A stretch of 44,304 nucleotides of DNA from Nitrospinales bacterium (GTDB lineage Bacteria > Nitrospinota_A > UBA7883 > JACRGQ01): positions 18,105 to 62,408 of the forward strand of contig JAHFEJ010000007.1 in the NCBI GenBank assembly GCA_023248535.1, read 5' to 3'. Below are positions 31,867 through 40,881 of this stretch, in pieces. Numbering within the stretch: position 1 is the stretch's first letter; every line of letters starts with the position of its first letter. A program made the translations under genes and the position numbers. The notes beneath the pieces were generated by a model, which had not been told where the DNA came from, searched no databases, and saw nothing but the letters and a program-made list of their open reading frames with translations.

Positions 31867-32568
31867 ATGGAGTGGACAACGGCTGAAGGAAAATCGTACG
31901 AAGAGGCGGTCGCCACCCTGCTGAAAAGCATGGGGGCCGACAGAAGCGAAGTTGAGATAGAAGACCTGGGTGACACAAAAAAGCTTTTTGGCCTGGGCGG
32001 AACGGTGGCAAAGGTCCGGGGACGTCTTTTGGAAGAATCGTTCGCGGAGGCTCCTGCCAGACACCGCCCCAAAGCAAACGGCTCCGCGCCGAAATCCATT
32101 GACGCGGACGCGCTGGGCGACATTCCTGAAAAAATGCGGGCTTTCCTCGAAGACATCGTGGAAAAAATGAATATAAAAAACGCGGCGGTTGAAATCCGCT
32201 CCGCCGAAGGGGAGATTGTCCTCAACATAACCGGCGTTGACGGCGGCGTACTGACGGGTAAAAACGGCGAAACGCTGGAAGCATTGCAGACGCTGGTGGA
32301 AATCTATGCCGGACGGCTCAACGGTTCAAAACTCCCCTTTGTGGTGGACGCCGAAGACTACCGGCAACACCGCGAAGAAAAACTGCGCGGCCTGGCCGAA
32401 AAATCGGCGGAAAAGGCCGTTAAGACGGGCCGGAAGGTTTTCCTCGGCCCGATGAAACCATCCGAGCGCAAAACAATTCATGCATTCCTTCAAAACGACA
32501 CGCGGGTGAAGACCCATAGTCAGGGAACGGGCGATAACCGCCAAGTGGTTATTTATCCGGAAAAATAA
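31867..32568 (+). CDS. jag: RNA-binding protein Jag/KhpB
   Basis: A 233-residue protein with an N-terminal Jag domain (1-52; GKSYEEAVATLLKSMGADR), a variable linker (55-90), a KH domain (about 95-165; LTGKNGETLEALQTLV) and an R3H domain (170-232; MKPSERKTIHAFLQNDTRVKT). Jag proteins bind RNA and are tied to cell-wall growth. Starts four bases after yidC. mnmE, which often follows, is absent here. Confidence 0.93.
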   Translation: MEWTTAEGKSYEEAVATLLKSMGADRSEVEIEDLGDTKKLFGLGGTVAKVRGRLLEESFAEAPARHRPKANGSAPKSIDADALGDIPEKMRAFLEDIVEKMNIKNAAVEIRSAEGEIVLNITGVDGGVLTGKNGETLEALQTLVEIYAGRLNGSKLPFVVDAEDYRQHREEKLRGLAEKSAEKAVKTGRKVFLGPMKPSERKTIHAFLQNDTRVKTHSQGTGDNRQVVIYPEK

Positions 32569-32616
32569 CGCGGGCGGCGCCGAAATCTCCTGTTACAGAA
32601 CGGCTATTGTTCCCGG

Positions 32617-32640
32617 CGGTAAATACCGGTAGAATCTACC
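32617..32640 (+). promoter_or_regulatory. two abutting palindromes upstream of the fliA-type gene
   Basis: CGGTA-AA-TACCG (32617-32628) and GGTAGA-A-TCTACC (32628-32640) are perfect and share one base. They sit 46 bases before the start codon in a 118-base gap and look like paired protein-binding sites. Confidence 0.4.
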
Positions 32641-32686
32641 CGATGAATTTAATGGAATTCGGCGCAGCATTTCCCTTGCACACGGG

Positions 32687-33472
32687 ATGGACGCGGTGAA
32701 AAAGACATATTCCGAACCGACGGTGGGCATAAGAATCGGCACCCCGGAAGCCGACAAACTCATCGTCGAGTACGCCCCCCTTATCAAGTTCATCGCCCAG
32801 CGTATCGCCGTGCGCCTCCCCCCCCACATCGAGCTGGATGATCTCAGCAGCGCCGGGGTGATGGGACTTATCGACGCCATCGGCAAATTCGACCCGTCGA
32901 AAGACACCCAATTCAAGACTTATGCTGAAATCCGCATCCGTGGAGCGATATTGGACGAGCTGCGGTCGCTGGACTGGGTGCCGCGCTCGGTGCGCCAGCG
33001 CGCCACCGAAATCTCCCAGGCCTATGCCGCGGTGGAACAACGGATGGGACGTGCCGCCACCGACGAAGAGATAGCCGGTGAGCTTGGCCTGCCGCTGGAA
33101 GAATTCTATAAACAGCTGGGAAACGCCAAAAGCGCCCCGCTTCTGAGCATTGAAGACCTCGGCGGCTTGGGCAAGGACGGCGAAAAACGCGACATCATGG
33201 AAGTGCTGGCCGGATCGCCCGACACCGACCCGCAAATGATGGCCCGCGTGAGCGAAGTGCGCGAGATCATCGGACGCGCCATCGACCAACTCCCAGAAAA
33301 AGAACGGCTGCTGGTATCCCTGTATTACTACGAAGAATTGACCATGAAAGAAATCGGCGAAGTGCTCGGCATCACCGAGTCCCGTGTTTCGCAGTTGCAC
33401 ACCCGCGCCGTCATGCGCCTGCGCGGCAAATTGCTCCGCTACATCCAGACCGACGACGACCTGCGCGAGTAA
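32687..33472 (+). CDS. fliA: FliA/WhiG-type sigma factor (sigma28)
   Basis: A 261-residue sigma70-family factor with regions sigma2 (about 25-100; DLSSAGVMGLIDAIGKFDP, RIRGAILDELR), sigma3 (about 105-185; DWVPRSVRQRATEI) and sigma4 (about 205-258; LTMKEIGEVLGITESRVSQLHTRA). Region 1.1 is missing, as usual for FliA. It should direct late flagellar and chemotaxis genes; a matching promoter precedes fapA-motA-motB. No flagellar gene is adjacent. Start at ATG 32687, GGG upstream. Confidence 0.92.
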   Translation: MDAVKKTYSEPTVGIRIGTPEADKLIVEYAPLIKFIAQRIAVRLPPHIELDDLSSAGVMGLIDAIGKFDPSKDTQFKTYAEIRIRGAILDELRSLDWVPRSVRQRATEISQAYAAVEQRMGRAATDEEIAGELGLPLEEFYKQLGNAKSAPLLSIEDLGGLGKDGEKRDIMEVLAGSPDTDPQMMARVSEVREIIGRAIDQLPEKERLLVSLYYYEELTMKEIGEVLGITESRVSQLHTRAVMRLRGKLLRYIQTDDDLRE

Positions 33473-33484
33473 CCCGCCCCGGCT

Positions 33485-35965
33485 TCACCCATTTTCCTGG
33501 TTTTCCGCCGGCGCCGGCAACACAACGGTAAAAAGAACGCCGCCATCCTCATTCCGCGCGGAGATCGTTCCCTGATGGTTTTTGATGATCCCGTGCGAAA
33601 CGGATAATCCCAGCCCGGTTCCTTTCCCCACCTCTTTGGTGGTGAAAAACGGGTTGAACACTTTTTCCACCGCCCCGTCGGGTATCGGGGGACCGTTGTT
33701 CCATATCCGCGCTTCGACCGTTTCACTGTTATTGAGCGTGCTGATTTTGATGAGCCGCTTGCCCGGCTGACTCTTCAGGAAGAAAAACGCATTGTTCAGA
33801 ATGTTCATGAACACCTGCTGCAGTTGATACTGATCCCCTGTCACCCGCCGCAGGCCGGGGGCGTAATCCCTTTCCAGCGCCACGTTATTCACCCTGAATT
33901 CGTATTCGATCACCTCCGTGGTCGCCTGCAGCACGTCATTGAGCGATATCGCCCCTTTACGCGGCTTGTGCCGGTGGGAAAATCTCAGCAGGTTCTGCAC
34001 GATGCGGGAACAGCGGAGCGCCTCGCCATGTATCTTTTTCACGTCGGCGAGCGGCCCTTCCTGCCCCTTTAGCTCCTCCAGCAGGAACTCGGCATACCCG
34101 ATGATACCGGCCATCGGATTGTTCAGTTCGTGGGCGATGCCGGCCGCCAGCTCGCCGATAGAGGCCAATTTCTCGCTCTGCAAAAGCTGCGACTGGAGGT
34201 TCCGGTTCTCCGTCACATCGATAACAAGCTCGATGGCTTGGGTGACCGTGCCAACGGCATCCAACACCGGCGTCGTGCTGATGAAATAGTGGCGGACATC
34301 ACCCGGTCCGGCCGTGATGCTCACTTCCTCTTTTACCGTCTTTCTTGTGTTGAACGCGCGTAGCGCCAAACAGTCGGCCTCTTTGCCAATGAGGCAGAGC
34401 AAACAATCCCCCATGCGGCCCACTGCTTTTTCAGCCGAAGCGAGAATGTCACGGTAGCGGCTGTTGCTCCACTCCATCTGGAGGCCGGGCCGGAAAACGG
34501 CGATACCCGCCCCCATTGAGCTGACAATGCGGTCCAGGTTCTCTTTTTCGCGCCGCAGCATCAATTCATATTCGCGCCGTTCGGTCACGTTGCGCAGATA
34601 CACCTGATAGATGAAACCGCCCTCCTCTTTGCGGGGCAAAAGCGCCGTACTGCTTTCAAAATGGAGCGCACGGCCTTCCGCGGTGGTGATGATTTGTTCA
34701 TTGGTCAGCGTTCCTTCCTTCCCCGCGAGGCGGCGGATGTTTTCCATAAATGCATCCGCATTGCCCAGCAAATCGGTAAATGGCGCGCCAAGCAGTTCAT
34801 CGCGCGATTTCTTGCCGAAGGTATTCACCGCGCCGGTATTCGCATCGGTGATAAGAAGCCCGGCATCGAGGATAACTATCGGGTCCGGGTCGGCTTCTAT
34901 GAGCATATGGTACTTGTTTTCCTCGGCCGACAAGGCCGCCCCCAGGCGGGTCTTTTGTTCGGCCATCAGCTTCCCGATCGCCAGCCGGTAAAACAGGAAG
35001 CCCCCCGCCACCACCAACAACAACAGGATAAACACAACCGCTGTGCGCATCCGCCGCACATCGCGCACCAGCCCCATCACTTCGTTAAAGCCGGTTTCGG
35101 AAACGATCACCCACCGGTTTTCCCCCAATTCTATCGGCATGGTGGCTAACAGATCGCGCTGGGCGCCGCCGTGCGCCATCACATCGTAGGTGCCCGCCTC
35201 TTTTTTCAGCAGGAGGCCAAGCTCGCCGGCGTGATATTCGTGCGACATTACCATCGAGCAATACACCAGGTTCCCTTCGCGGTCGAAAATCCACCGGTGG
35301 TCGTACGTTTGCGTCCCCTTGTCGTAATCGGATATGACGCTCTCCACAAATTTCATATCAATGGAAAGAAATAACCGCCCCACGGTTTTCCCCCCGTACA
35401 GCAGCGGTGCCGATACGTCAATGAGGCGCGGCAGGGACACCCCTCCCCCGATTGGAGCCTCCACAACATGCGGCTTTGATATCAGGGGTCCATGCTCCGC
35501 CAGCCTTTCGGCGGGCTGGAAAATACCTTCCGCACCATCCTGAACCGTTTTCACGCCCAGCCCCACATTCACCATGTTGACCAACGGATGGCCGTCAGCA
35601 TCAATGAGGGCGAACCGGATATGCGTGGGGCTGTGCTCCATAAAGGGACGCACTTCGTTCTGCGCAAACTGGATAAGGACGGGGGATGACGGATTCAGCC
35701 CGCCCGTGGCCAGCCGCGCGGTGACATCCGTCGCCGCCAGGCGCGACGCGAATATCTGAAGTATCCCCTGGGTGGCGCCAAAATGATCGACGATGTGATT
35801 CTTAAGATGCTTCGTGAGGCGGAACTGCTCCTCGTTGAACTTCTGCGCCATGTAGTGTTCGATACTGCCGCTGATGTTATCGAACATAAATCCGATGGCC
35901 GCCACAAAGGCCACGAGAACCGCAACCGCAATCCCGAAAATGCGCTGGATTTTCTTTTCCGTCAT
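33485..35965 (-). CDS. membrane sensor histidine kinase (Cache-PAS-PAS-HisKA-HATPase)
   Basis: An 826-residue sensor. Two membrane helices (about 8-26 and 318-338) flank a periplasmic dCache-like domain of about 290 residues that may bind a small molecule. Two PAS domains follow (about 355-470 and 485-595); the second has DCLLCLIGKEADC, which may bind metal or be redox-active. HisKA has HELNNP (phospho-His) near 622; the ATPase domain carries NILNNA and GKGTGLGLSVS. Start set at ATG 35965; a TTG at 35989 is less likely. No response regulator adjoins, so the partner is unknown. Confidence 0.9.
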   Translation of the reverse strand: MTEKKIQRIFGIAVAVLVAFVAAIGFMFDNISGSIEHYMAQKFNEEQFRLTKHLKNHIVDHFGATQGILQIFASRLAATDVTARLATGGLNPSSPVLIQFAQNEVRPFMEHSPTHIRFALIDADGHPLVNMVNVGLGVKTVQDGAEGIFQPAERLAEHGPLISKPHVVEAPIGGGVSLPRLIDVSAPLLYGGKTVGRLFLSIDMKFVESVISDYDKGTQTYDHRWIFDREGNLVYCSMVMSHEYHAGELGLLLKKEAGTYDVMAHGGAQRDLLATMPIELGENRWVIVSETGFNEVMGLVRDVRRMRTAVVFILLLLVVAGGFLFYRLAIGKLMAEQKTRLGAALSAEENKYHMLIEADPDPIVILDAGLLITDANTGAVNTFGKKSRDELLGAPFTDLLGNADAFMENIRRLAGKEGTLTNEQIITTAEGRALHFESSTALLPRKEEGGFIYQVYLRNVTERREYELMLRREKENLDRIVSSMGAGIAVFRPGLQMEWSNSRYRDILASAEKAVGRMGDCLLCLIGKEADCLALRAFNTRKTVKEEVSITAGPGDVRHYFISTTPVLDAVGTVTQAIELVIDVTENRNLQSQLLQSEKLASIGELAAGIAHELNNPMAGIIGYAEFLLEELKGQEGPLADVKKIHGEALRCSRIVQNLLRFSHRHKPRKGAISLNDVLQATTEVIEYEFRVNNVALERDYAPGLRRVTGDQYQLQQVFMNILNNAFFFLKSQPGKRLIKISTLNNSETVEARIWNNGPPIPDGAVEKVFNPFFTTKEVGKGTGLGLSVSHGIIKNHQGTISARNEDGGVLFTVVLPAPAENQENG

Positions 35966-36057
35966 TGACCGTGAACCCCGCTCTCCCAATCCCGGTGGAA
36001 TGAAATAAATCCATCCCCCGCCCTGCTCTTATCGGGTTAGTATTGCATAAAGGCAAG

Positions 36058-36741
36058 ATGACCGAAAAACATAATTTAAAGATCAAAAAGGTCAAAAAAG
36101 GGTTTCCCCTCGGCCGCGCGATAGCGATACTGCGCCGGGAGATGCCGCGCTATGCCGTGCCGATAGTGAGCCACTATGTGGAATCCCCCTTCAGGGTGCT
36201 GATCTCCACGCTCCTTTCGCTCCGTACCAAGGACAAGACCACCGCCGCCGCAGCCCAGCGGCTTTTTGCACAGGCCGATACGCCAGAAGCCATCTTGCGG
36301 ATTCCGCTCGAATCCCTGGAGAAGATCATCTATCCGGTCGGTTTTTACAAAAACAAAGCCGCCACCCTGCACCACGTTTGCCGGACGCTCCTGGAAACAT
36401 ATGGCGGCAAGGTGCCCAGCGATTTGGATGAGTTGCTTACGATAAAGGGGATCGGGAGGAAAACCGCCAATCTGGTGGTGACGCTCGGTTTCAACTTGCC
36501 GGGAATATGCGTCGACATTCATGTGCACCGGATCAGCAACCGCTGGGGCTACGTTAAAACCGCCGTGCCGGACGAAACCGAAACCGCGTTGCGGAAAAAG
36601 CTGCCGAAAAAATACTGGATCGAGTACAACGACCTGCTGGTGACCTACGGGCAGAACGTCTGTCTGCCGGTATCCCCCCACTGTTCAAAATGCCCGCTGG
36701 CGGCGTTCTGTCCCAAGGTTGGCGTAACGCGCCACCGCTGA
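36058..36741 (+). CDS. nth: endonuclease III
   Basis: A 227-residue DNA glycosylase/AP lyase for oxidised pyrimidines. Helix-hairpin-helix motif LLTIKGIGRKTANLVV contains the catalytic Lys135, with Asp153 in CVDIHVHR. C-terminal [4Fe-4S] loop with Cys 202, 209, 212 and 218 in the standard C-X6-C-X2-C-X5-C spacing. ATG 36058 with AAAGG upstream is preferred over a TTG 15 bases earlier. The basic N-terminus is normal. Confidence 0.95.
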   Translation: MTEKHNLKIKKVKKGFPLGRAIAILRREMPRYAVPIVSHYVESPFRVLISTLLSLRTKDKTTAAAAQRLFAQADTPEAILRIPLESLEKIIYPVGFYKNKAATLHHVCRTLLETYGGKVPSDLDELLTIKGIGRKTANLVVTLGFNLPGICVDIHVHRISNRWGYVKTAVPDETETALRKKLPKKYWIEYNDLLVTYGQNVCLPVSPHCSKCPLAAFCPKVGVTRHR

Positions 36742-36744
36742 CCC

Positions 36745-36794
36745 GCTTATTAAGCGCCTCAAACGGAGCCACGGAAAAACCCTCTCTGTGGCTC
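36745..36794. terminator. two hairpins between convergent nth and DUF4124 genes
   Basis: GCTTA-T-TAAGC (36745-36755) and GAGCCAC...GTGGCTC (36766-36794; 15-base loop) lie in the 78-base gap. The second could end transcription from both sides. Neither has a strong T-run. Confidence 0.4.
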
Positions 36795-36819
36795 GTGTGC
36801 CTCAGTGGTTAGTTTTGAT

Positions 36820-37497
36820 TTACTTTTCGCCGGCCGGCGGCGCGGCGGGATGGTTGCGGGTACGGTACCGTTTCGCCGGCGCGGGAAGAGGCGCCTGCGT
36901 AGAAGGAGTTTCCTTCGGCGCGGCGGCCTGTGCCGGCGGTTGTTGCGCCGTCCTCGCGGGAGCGGCTTCCACAATGGTTGTTTGCCACGTGACGTTGAAT
37001 GAGTAACCCGCCAGTTCTGCGGCAGGCACGTCCGCCACATACGTCACGTTCACCGTTTCTCCGGGGTTCAAAGCGCCCGCCGTCCCGACCGGAACCTCGA
37101 ATGATTTTGTCTGCTCCTTCGCCTTAATATCGATGTGCAGCTTTACCGCCTCCACCTTTGCCTTCATTTCGTTTTTCACTTCGCCTTTGAATCCGCATTT
37201 TCCATCTTCCGTCGCGGTCAAATTGAGGGAAAGCGCCTTTACGGCATTGCCGTTGGCGGTCTCCTCCTTCGCTGAGCCGGAACTTTCCGGTTCGGCGGGT
37301 GGAACGTCTTTGATCACCACCGCCGTGCTGGCGGAAAGACGGAATTCGGCCGGCACATCCTCCATCGAATTGACGAAAACCCGCTTTCCGTTGGCATCGG
37401 TGTAGCGGTACATCTTATACGACTCCGCCGAGGCATCGGCGCAATACCACAGGAATGCGGCAGTACAGAGGGTCATTAGAAAGAGTTTTTTTAACAC
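36820..37497 (-). CDS. secreted DUF4124-like protein with Pro/Ala-rich tail
   Basis: A 225-residue exported protein. Signal peptide about 1-24 (cut near ASA-ES). YKMYRYTDANGKRVFVNSMEDVP (28-50, shown in parts) resembles the DUF4124 domain found in periplasmic proteins. Residues about 85-175 form a beta-rich region with a lone Cys; the last 45 residues are Pro/Ala-rich and basic, ending in a low-complexity tail. Function unknown. It stands alone on the minus strand. Confidence 0.7.
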   Translation of the reverse strand: MLKKLFLMTLCTAAFLWYCADASAESYKMYRYTDANGKRVFVNSMEDVPAEFRLSASTAVVIKDVPPAEPESSGSAKEETANGNAVKALSLNLTATEDGKCGFKGEVKNEMKAKVEAVKLHIDIKAKEQTKSFEVPVGTAGALNPGETVNVTYVADVPAAELAGYSFNVTWQTTIVEAAPARTAQQPPAQAAAPKETPSTQAPLPAPAKRYRTRNHPAAPPAGEK

Positions 37498-37611
37498 GGG
37501 CTTTATTCTACCCCACCGGCGGGGCCGGATTCAAAATATGAACGATCCGTGCGGACTCTTGGTAGGGGCGGCACTCCTGCCTCCCATTGGCGCATTCGCG
37601 CAAAGAGAGGG

Positions 37612-37648
37612 TCGGCCCGTTGGGCCGATATACCCAAAAAATTGGGTA
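37612..37648 (-). terminator. twin hairpins ending the gcv operon
   Basis: TACCCAA-AAAA-TTGGGTA (37631-37648) and TCGGCCC-GTT-GGGCCGA (37612-37628) follow the gcvPB stop by 25-60 bases. The first contains a T6 run on the minus strand; together they make a plausible terminator. Confidence 0.55.
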
Positions 37649-37672
37649 CCCACTCAAAAACAGGCCCCGCCG

Positions 37673-39151
37673 TTACCGGCGGTAGCGCAGGTCGGGCTGG
37701 CGCGCCGCCTGTGTTTCATCCAGGCGTTTCACCTTCGCCGTCACCGGCGCGGCGGCCAGCGATTCGGGATCGCTCTTCGCCACCTCGGCGATCTCCTTCA
37801 TGGCGGCGATGAACGCATCCATCGTCTCCACGCTTTCGGTTTCGGTCGGCTCTATCATCATCGCCCCTTTCACGATCAGCGGAAAATAGATCGTGGGGGG
37901 ATGGAAACCCCGGTCGATCAGCCCCTTGGCGATATCGAGGGTGCTTACGTGGTGTTCCTGCTGAAACTTGTCCGAAAGCACGCACTCATGCATGCAGGTC
38001 CCTTCGTACGGCACGTGGTAGGCGCCCCGCAGCTTCGCCAAAATATAGTTGGCGTTGAGCACCGCCGTTTCGGATGCTTCTCTCAGCCCCGCGCCCCCCA
38101 TCGTCAACACATACGCATAGGCGCGCAGATATACGCCGAAGTTGCCCCAGAACGCGTTAAGCGCCCCGATGCTTTTGGGCCGGTTGAAATCCAGGTCATA
38201 GCGCCCGTCGCGCAGCGTCACCCGCGGCGCGGGCATATACGGTTCGAGGAATTTCTTCGCCAGCACCGGCCCGCTGCCCGGCCCGCCGCCGCCGTGCGGG
38301 GTGCTGAAAGTCTTGTGCAGATTCATGTGGCAGACGTCGATCCCCATGTCGCCGAACCGGGCCTTGCCCAGCACGGCGTTGAGGTTCGCGCCGTCGCCGT
38401 ACACCAGCCCGCCTTTGGCGTGCACGATATCGCAGACCTTTTTGATGTTCTTTTCAAACATCCCCAGCGTGTTGGGGTTGGTCAGCATCAGCGCGGCGGT
38501 TTCGCCGTCCATCTCCTTTTCCAGCAACGCCAGGTCGATCATGCCATCCGGCCCGCTGGGAAGCGTGACGGTGGCATAATCGCACAGCGAGGCGGAAGCC
38601 GGGTTGGTGCCGTGGCCCGAATCGGGGATGATCACCTTTTTGCGGGGGTTCCCTTTTTCGGTGTGATACGCGCGGATAAGCAGCAGTCCCGCAAATTCAC
38701 CCTGCGCGCCGGCGGCCGGTTGTAGCGACGCCGCATCCATGCCAACGACTTCGCACAGCATCCTTTCCAGATCGTACATCACCCGCAACGCTCCCTGCGC
38801 GGTGGATGCGTCCTGCAACGGGTGCAGGCCGGCGAAACCTTCCAGCCGGGCGGCGGCCTCGTTCACCTTCGGGTTGTACTTCATGGTGCAGGAGCCAAGC
38901 GGGTAGAAATTGCTGTCCACCCCGTAATTCCACTGGGAGAGCCGGGTGAAATGGCGCACCGCTTCCGGTTCGCTCACCTCGGCCAGCCCCTCCACCGGGC
39001 CGCGCAACAGCGCGGGCGGCATCGTGGCGGCGGGATCGGTTTCGGGAAATTCGCTCTTCGGAACGTCACAGCCCTTGCGCCCCTTGCGGCCGTGCTCGAA
39101 AATCAGCGGTTCGTTGAATACCAGTCCGCGCGCGCCCGGTTGTTGCGCCAT
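37673..39151 (-). CDS. gcvPB: glycine dehydrogenase (decarboxylating) subunit 2
   Basis: A 492-residue PLP enzyme half of the split P-protein. The PLP Lys is in NLHKTFSTPHGGGGPGSGP. With GcvPA it decarboxylates glycine and transfers the aminomethyl group to lipoyl-GcvH. ATG 39151 is chosen because it lies one base after the gcvPA stop with GGGAG upstream; an in-frame ATG 21 bases earlier would overlap gcvPA. Last gene of the operon. Confidence 0.95.
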   Translation of the reverse strand: MAQQPGARGLVFNEPLIFEHGRKGRKGCDVPKSEFPETDPAATMPPALLRGPVEGLAEVSEPEAVRHFTRLSQWNYGVDSNFYPLGSCTMKYNPKVNEAAARLEGFAGLHPLQDASTAQGALRVMYDLERMLCEVVGMDAASLQPAAGAQGEFAGLLLIRAYHTEKGNPRKKVIIPDSGHGTNPASASLCDYATVTLPSGPDGMIDLALLEKEMDGETAALMLTNPNTLGMFEKNIKKVCDIVHAKGGLVYGDGANLNAVLGKARFGDMGIDVCHMNLHKTFSTPHGGGGPGSGPVLAKKFLEPYMPAPRVTLRDGRYDLDFNRPKSIGALNAFWGNFGVYLRAYAYVLTMGGAGLREASETAVLNANYILAKLRGAYHVPYEGTCMHECVLSDKFQQEHHVSTLDIAKGLIDRGFHPPTIYFPLIVKGAMMIEPTETESVETMDAFIAAMKEIAEVAKSDPESLAAAPVTAKVKRLDETQAARQPDLRYRR

Positions 39152-39152
39152 A

Positions 39153-40475
39153 CTATGCTCCCACCGCTTCAATAAGCCTGTCCATATCCCGCTTCGCCGT
39201 CAACTCGGTGACGGCCAGCAGCATTTTGTTCGTCATCTCTGGATAGTCGCGCGAAACGTCGTACCCGCCGATGATCCCCTGTTCGGCCAGCCGCCGGTTC
39301 ACATCCGCGGCAGGCCGGTTCAGTTCCACCAGCATTTCGTTGAAAAACGGATGCCGGTGGACGGGCCGCATGCGGCGGCGCAGTTCGGCGGCGGCGTAAT
39401 AACAGTTTTTCGCCATATCGGCGAACCCTTGCCGCCCCATCAACGTGAGGTAGATGGTGGCGGTCAGCGCGCAGAGCGCCTGGTTGCTGCAGATGTTCGA
39501 GGTCGCCTTCTCGCGGCGGATGTGCTGTTCGCGCGCCGAAAGGGTGAGCACGAAGCCGGGCCGCCCGTCCCTATCCACCGTGCGGCCGCAGAGGCGGCCC
39601 GGCATCTGGCGCATATGTTTTTCGCGCGTGGCGAACATGCCGGCGTACGGCCCGCCGAATGACAGCGGGATGCCGAGCGACTGCCCCTCCCCCACCACGA
39701 TATCGGCGCCGAAATCGCCCGGCGGGGCGAGAAAACCGAGCGAGGCCGCCTCGGCCACCGCCACGATGAAAAGAACTTTTTTGGCGCGGCACATTTCGCC
39801 AATGGCTTTAAGGTCTTCCACGTTGCCGAAGAAGTTGGGCGATTGCACCACTACGGCGGCGGTATCGCCAGTGATGAGCTTTTCAAGGGATGCCGCCTCG
39901 CTGCGCCCCGTGATATGGTCGGCGGTATCCTTAAGGGTTATCCCCCGGTTTTCCGTATAGCTGCGCGTCACTTGCCGCCAGCGGGGGTGGATGCAATTGG
40001 ACATGACGATCTCTTCTTTGCGCGCGGTACGGCAGGCCATCAGGGCCGCCTCGGCCAGCGCGGAGGCGCCGTCGTACATCGAGGCGTTCGCCACTTCCAT
40101 GTTGAACAGGGAGCAGACATAGCTCTGCCATTCGTAGATCGCCTGCAAGGTTCCCTGGCTGATCTCGGGCTGGTACGGGGTGTACGAGGTGTAGAACTCG
40201 CTGCGGCTGATGAGCTGATCCACCGCCGACGGGATGAAATGGTTGTACGCACCGGCCCCCAAGAACGTGGCGGCGGATGTGGCGGGCCGGTTTTGCCGCG
40301 CCAGCTCTTTCAGGTGAGCCATCAAAGGCTGCTCCCCCATCGGCGCGGGGAGGTTCAATTCCCCCTTGAAACGGACATCCGCGGGGATGGCCGTGAAAAG
40401 ATCGTCCACCGATGCCACGCCGATGGCGGCGAGCATCGCGGTTTTCTCGTTGGGCGTAAGCGGGATGTATCTCAT
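39153..40475 (-). CDS. gcvPA: glycine dehydrogenase (decarboxylating) subunit 1
   Basis: A 440-residue partner of GcvPB. MRYIPLTPNEKTAMLAAIG at the start and SRSEFYTSYTPYQPEISQG near 95 are family signatures. It lacks the PLP Lys but builds the active site with subunit 2. Normal length. Ten bases after gcvH. Confidence 0.95.
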   Translation of the reverse strand: MRYIPLTPNEKTAMLAAIGVASVDDLFTAIPADVRFKGELNLPAPMGEQPLMAHLKELARQNRPATSAATFLGAGAYNHFIPSAVDQLISRSEFYTSYTPYQPEISQGTLQAIYEWQSYVCSLFNMEVANASMYDGASALAEAALMACRTARKEEIVMSNCIHPRWRQVTRSYTENRGITLKDTADHITGRSEAASLEKLITGDTAAVVVQSPNFFGNVEDLKAIGEMCRAKKVLFIVAVAEAASLGFLAPPGDFGADIVVGEGQSLGIPLSFGGPYAGMFATREKHMRQMPGRLCGRTVDRDGRPGFVLTLSAREQHIRREKATSNICSNQALCALTATIYLTLMGRQGFADMAKNCYYAAAELRRRMRPVHRHPFFNEMLVELNRPAADVNRRLAEQGIIGGYDVSRDYPEMTNKMLLAVTELTAKRDMDRLIEAVGA

Positions 40476-40485
40476 CGCCCGTATC

Positions 40486-40872
40486 TTACTTCAGCGATTT
40501 GATGTAGTCGGCGTACTGTTCGGCGGAAAGGAGCTCACCGAGTTCCTTTTTGTTGCTTACCGCGATCTTCATCATCCATCCGGCGTCATAGCAGGACGAG
40601 TTCACCAATTCCGGCTCGCCTTCAAGATCGTGATTCACTTCCAGCACTTCGCCGCTCACCGGACAGTAGAGGTCGGAAACCGATTTCACCGATTCCACCA
40701 CGCCAAACGGCTCGCCCGCCTTGATCACGGTGCCCTCTTCGGGAAGCTCCACGAAAACCACGTCGCCCAATTCGCTCTGGGCGTAGTCCGTAATGCCAAT
40801 GGTCACCACACCTTCCTCTTCGAGCGCCCACTCGTGATCTTTGGTGTAACTGAGACCGTCAGGATATTCCAT
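40486..40872 (-). CDS. gcvH: glycine cleavage system H protein
   Basis: A 128-residue lipoyl carrier. The lipoyl Lys is in ESVKSVSDLY (near 65), followed by PVSGEVLEVN and the family end (SCYDAGWMMKI). ATG 40872 with GGAG seven bases upstream is preferred to a GTG two codons earlier. Confidence 0.95.
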   Translation of the reverse strand: MEYPDGLSYTKDHEWALEEEGVVTIGITDYAQSELGDVVFVELPEEGTVIKAGEPFGVVESVKSVSDLYCPVSGEVLEVNHDLEGEPELVNSSCYDAGWMMKIAVSNKKELGELLSAEQYADYIKSLK

Positions 40873-40881
40873 CGCCACTCC

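Noticed and set aside
37538-38725. 395-codon open frame antisense to gcvPB
   Set aside because: Shadow of gcvPB; composition typical of antisense GC-rich DNA.
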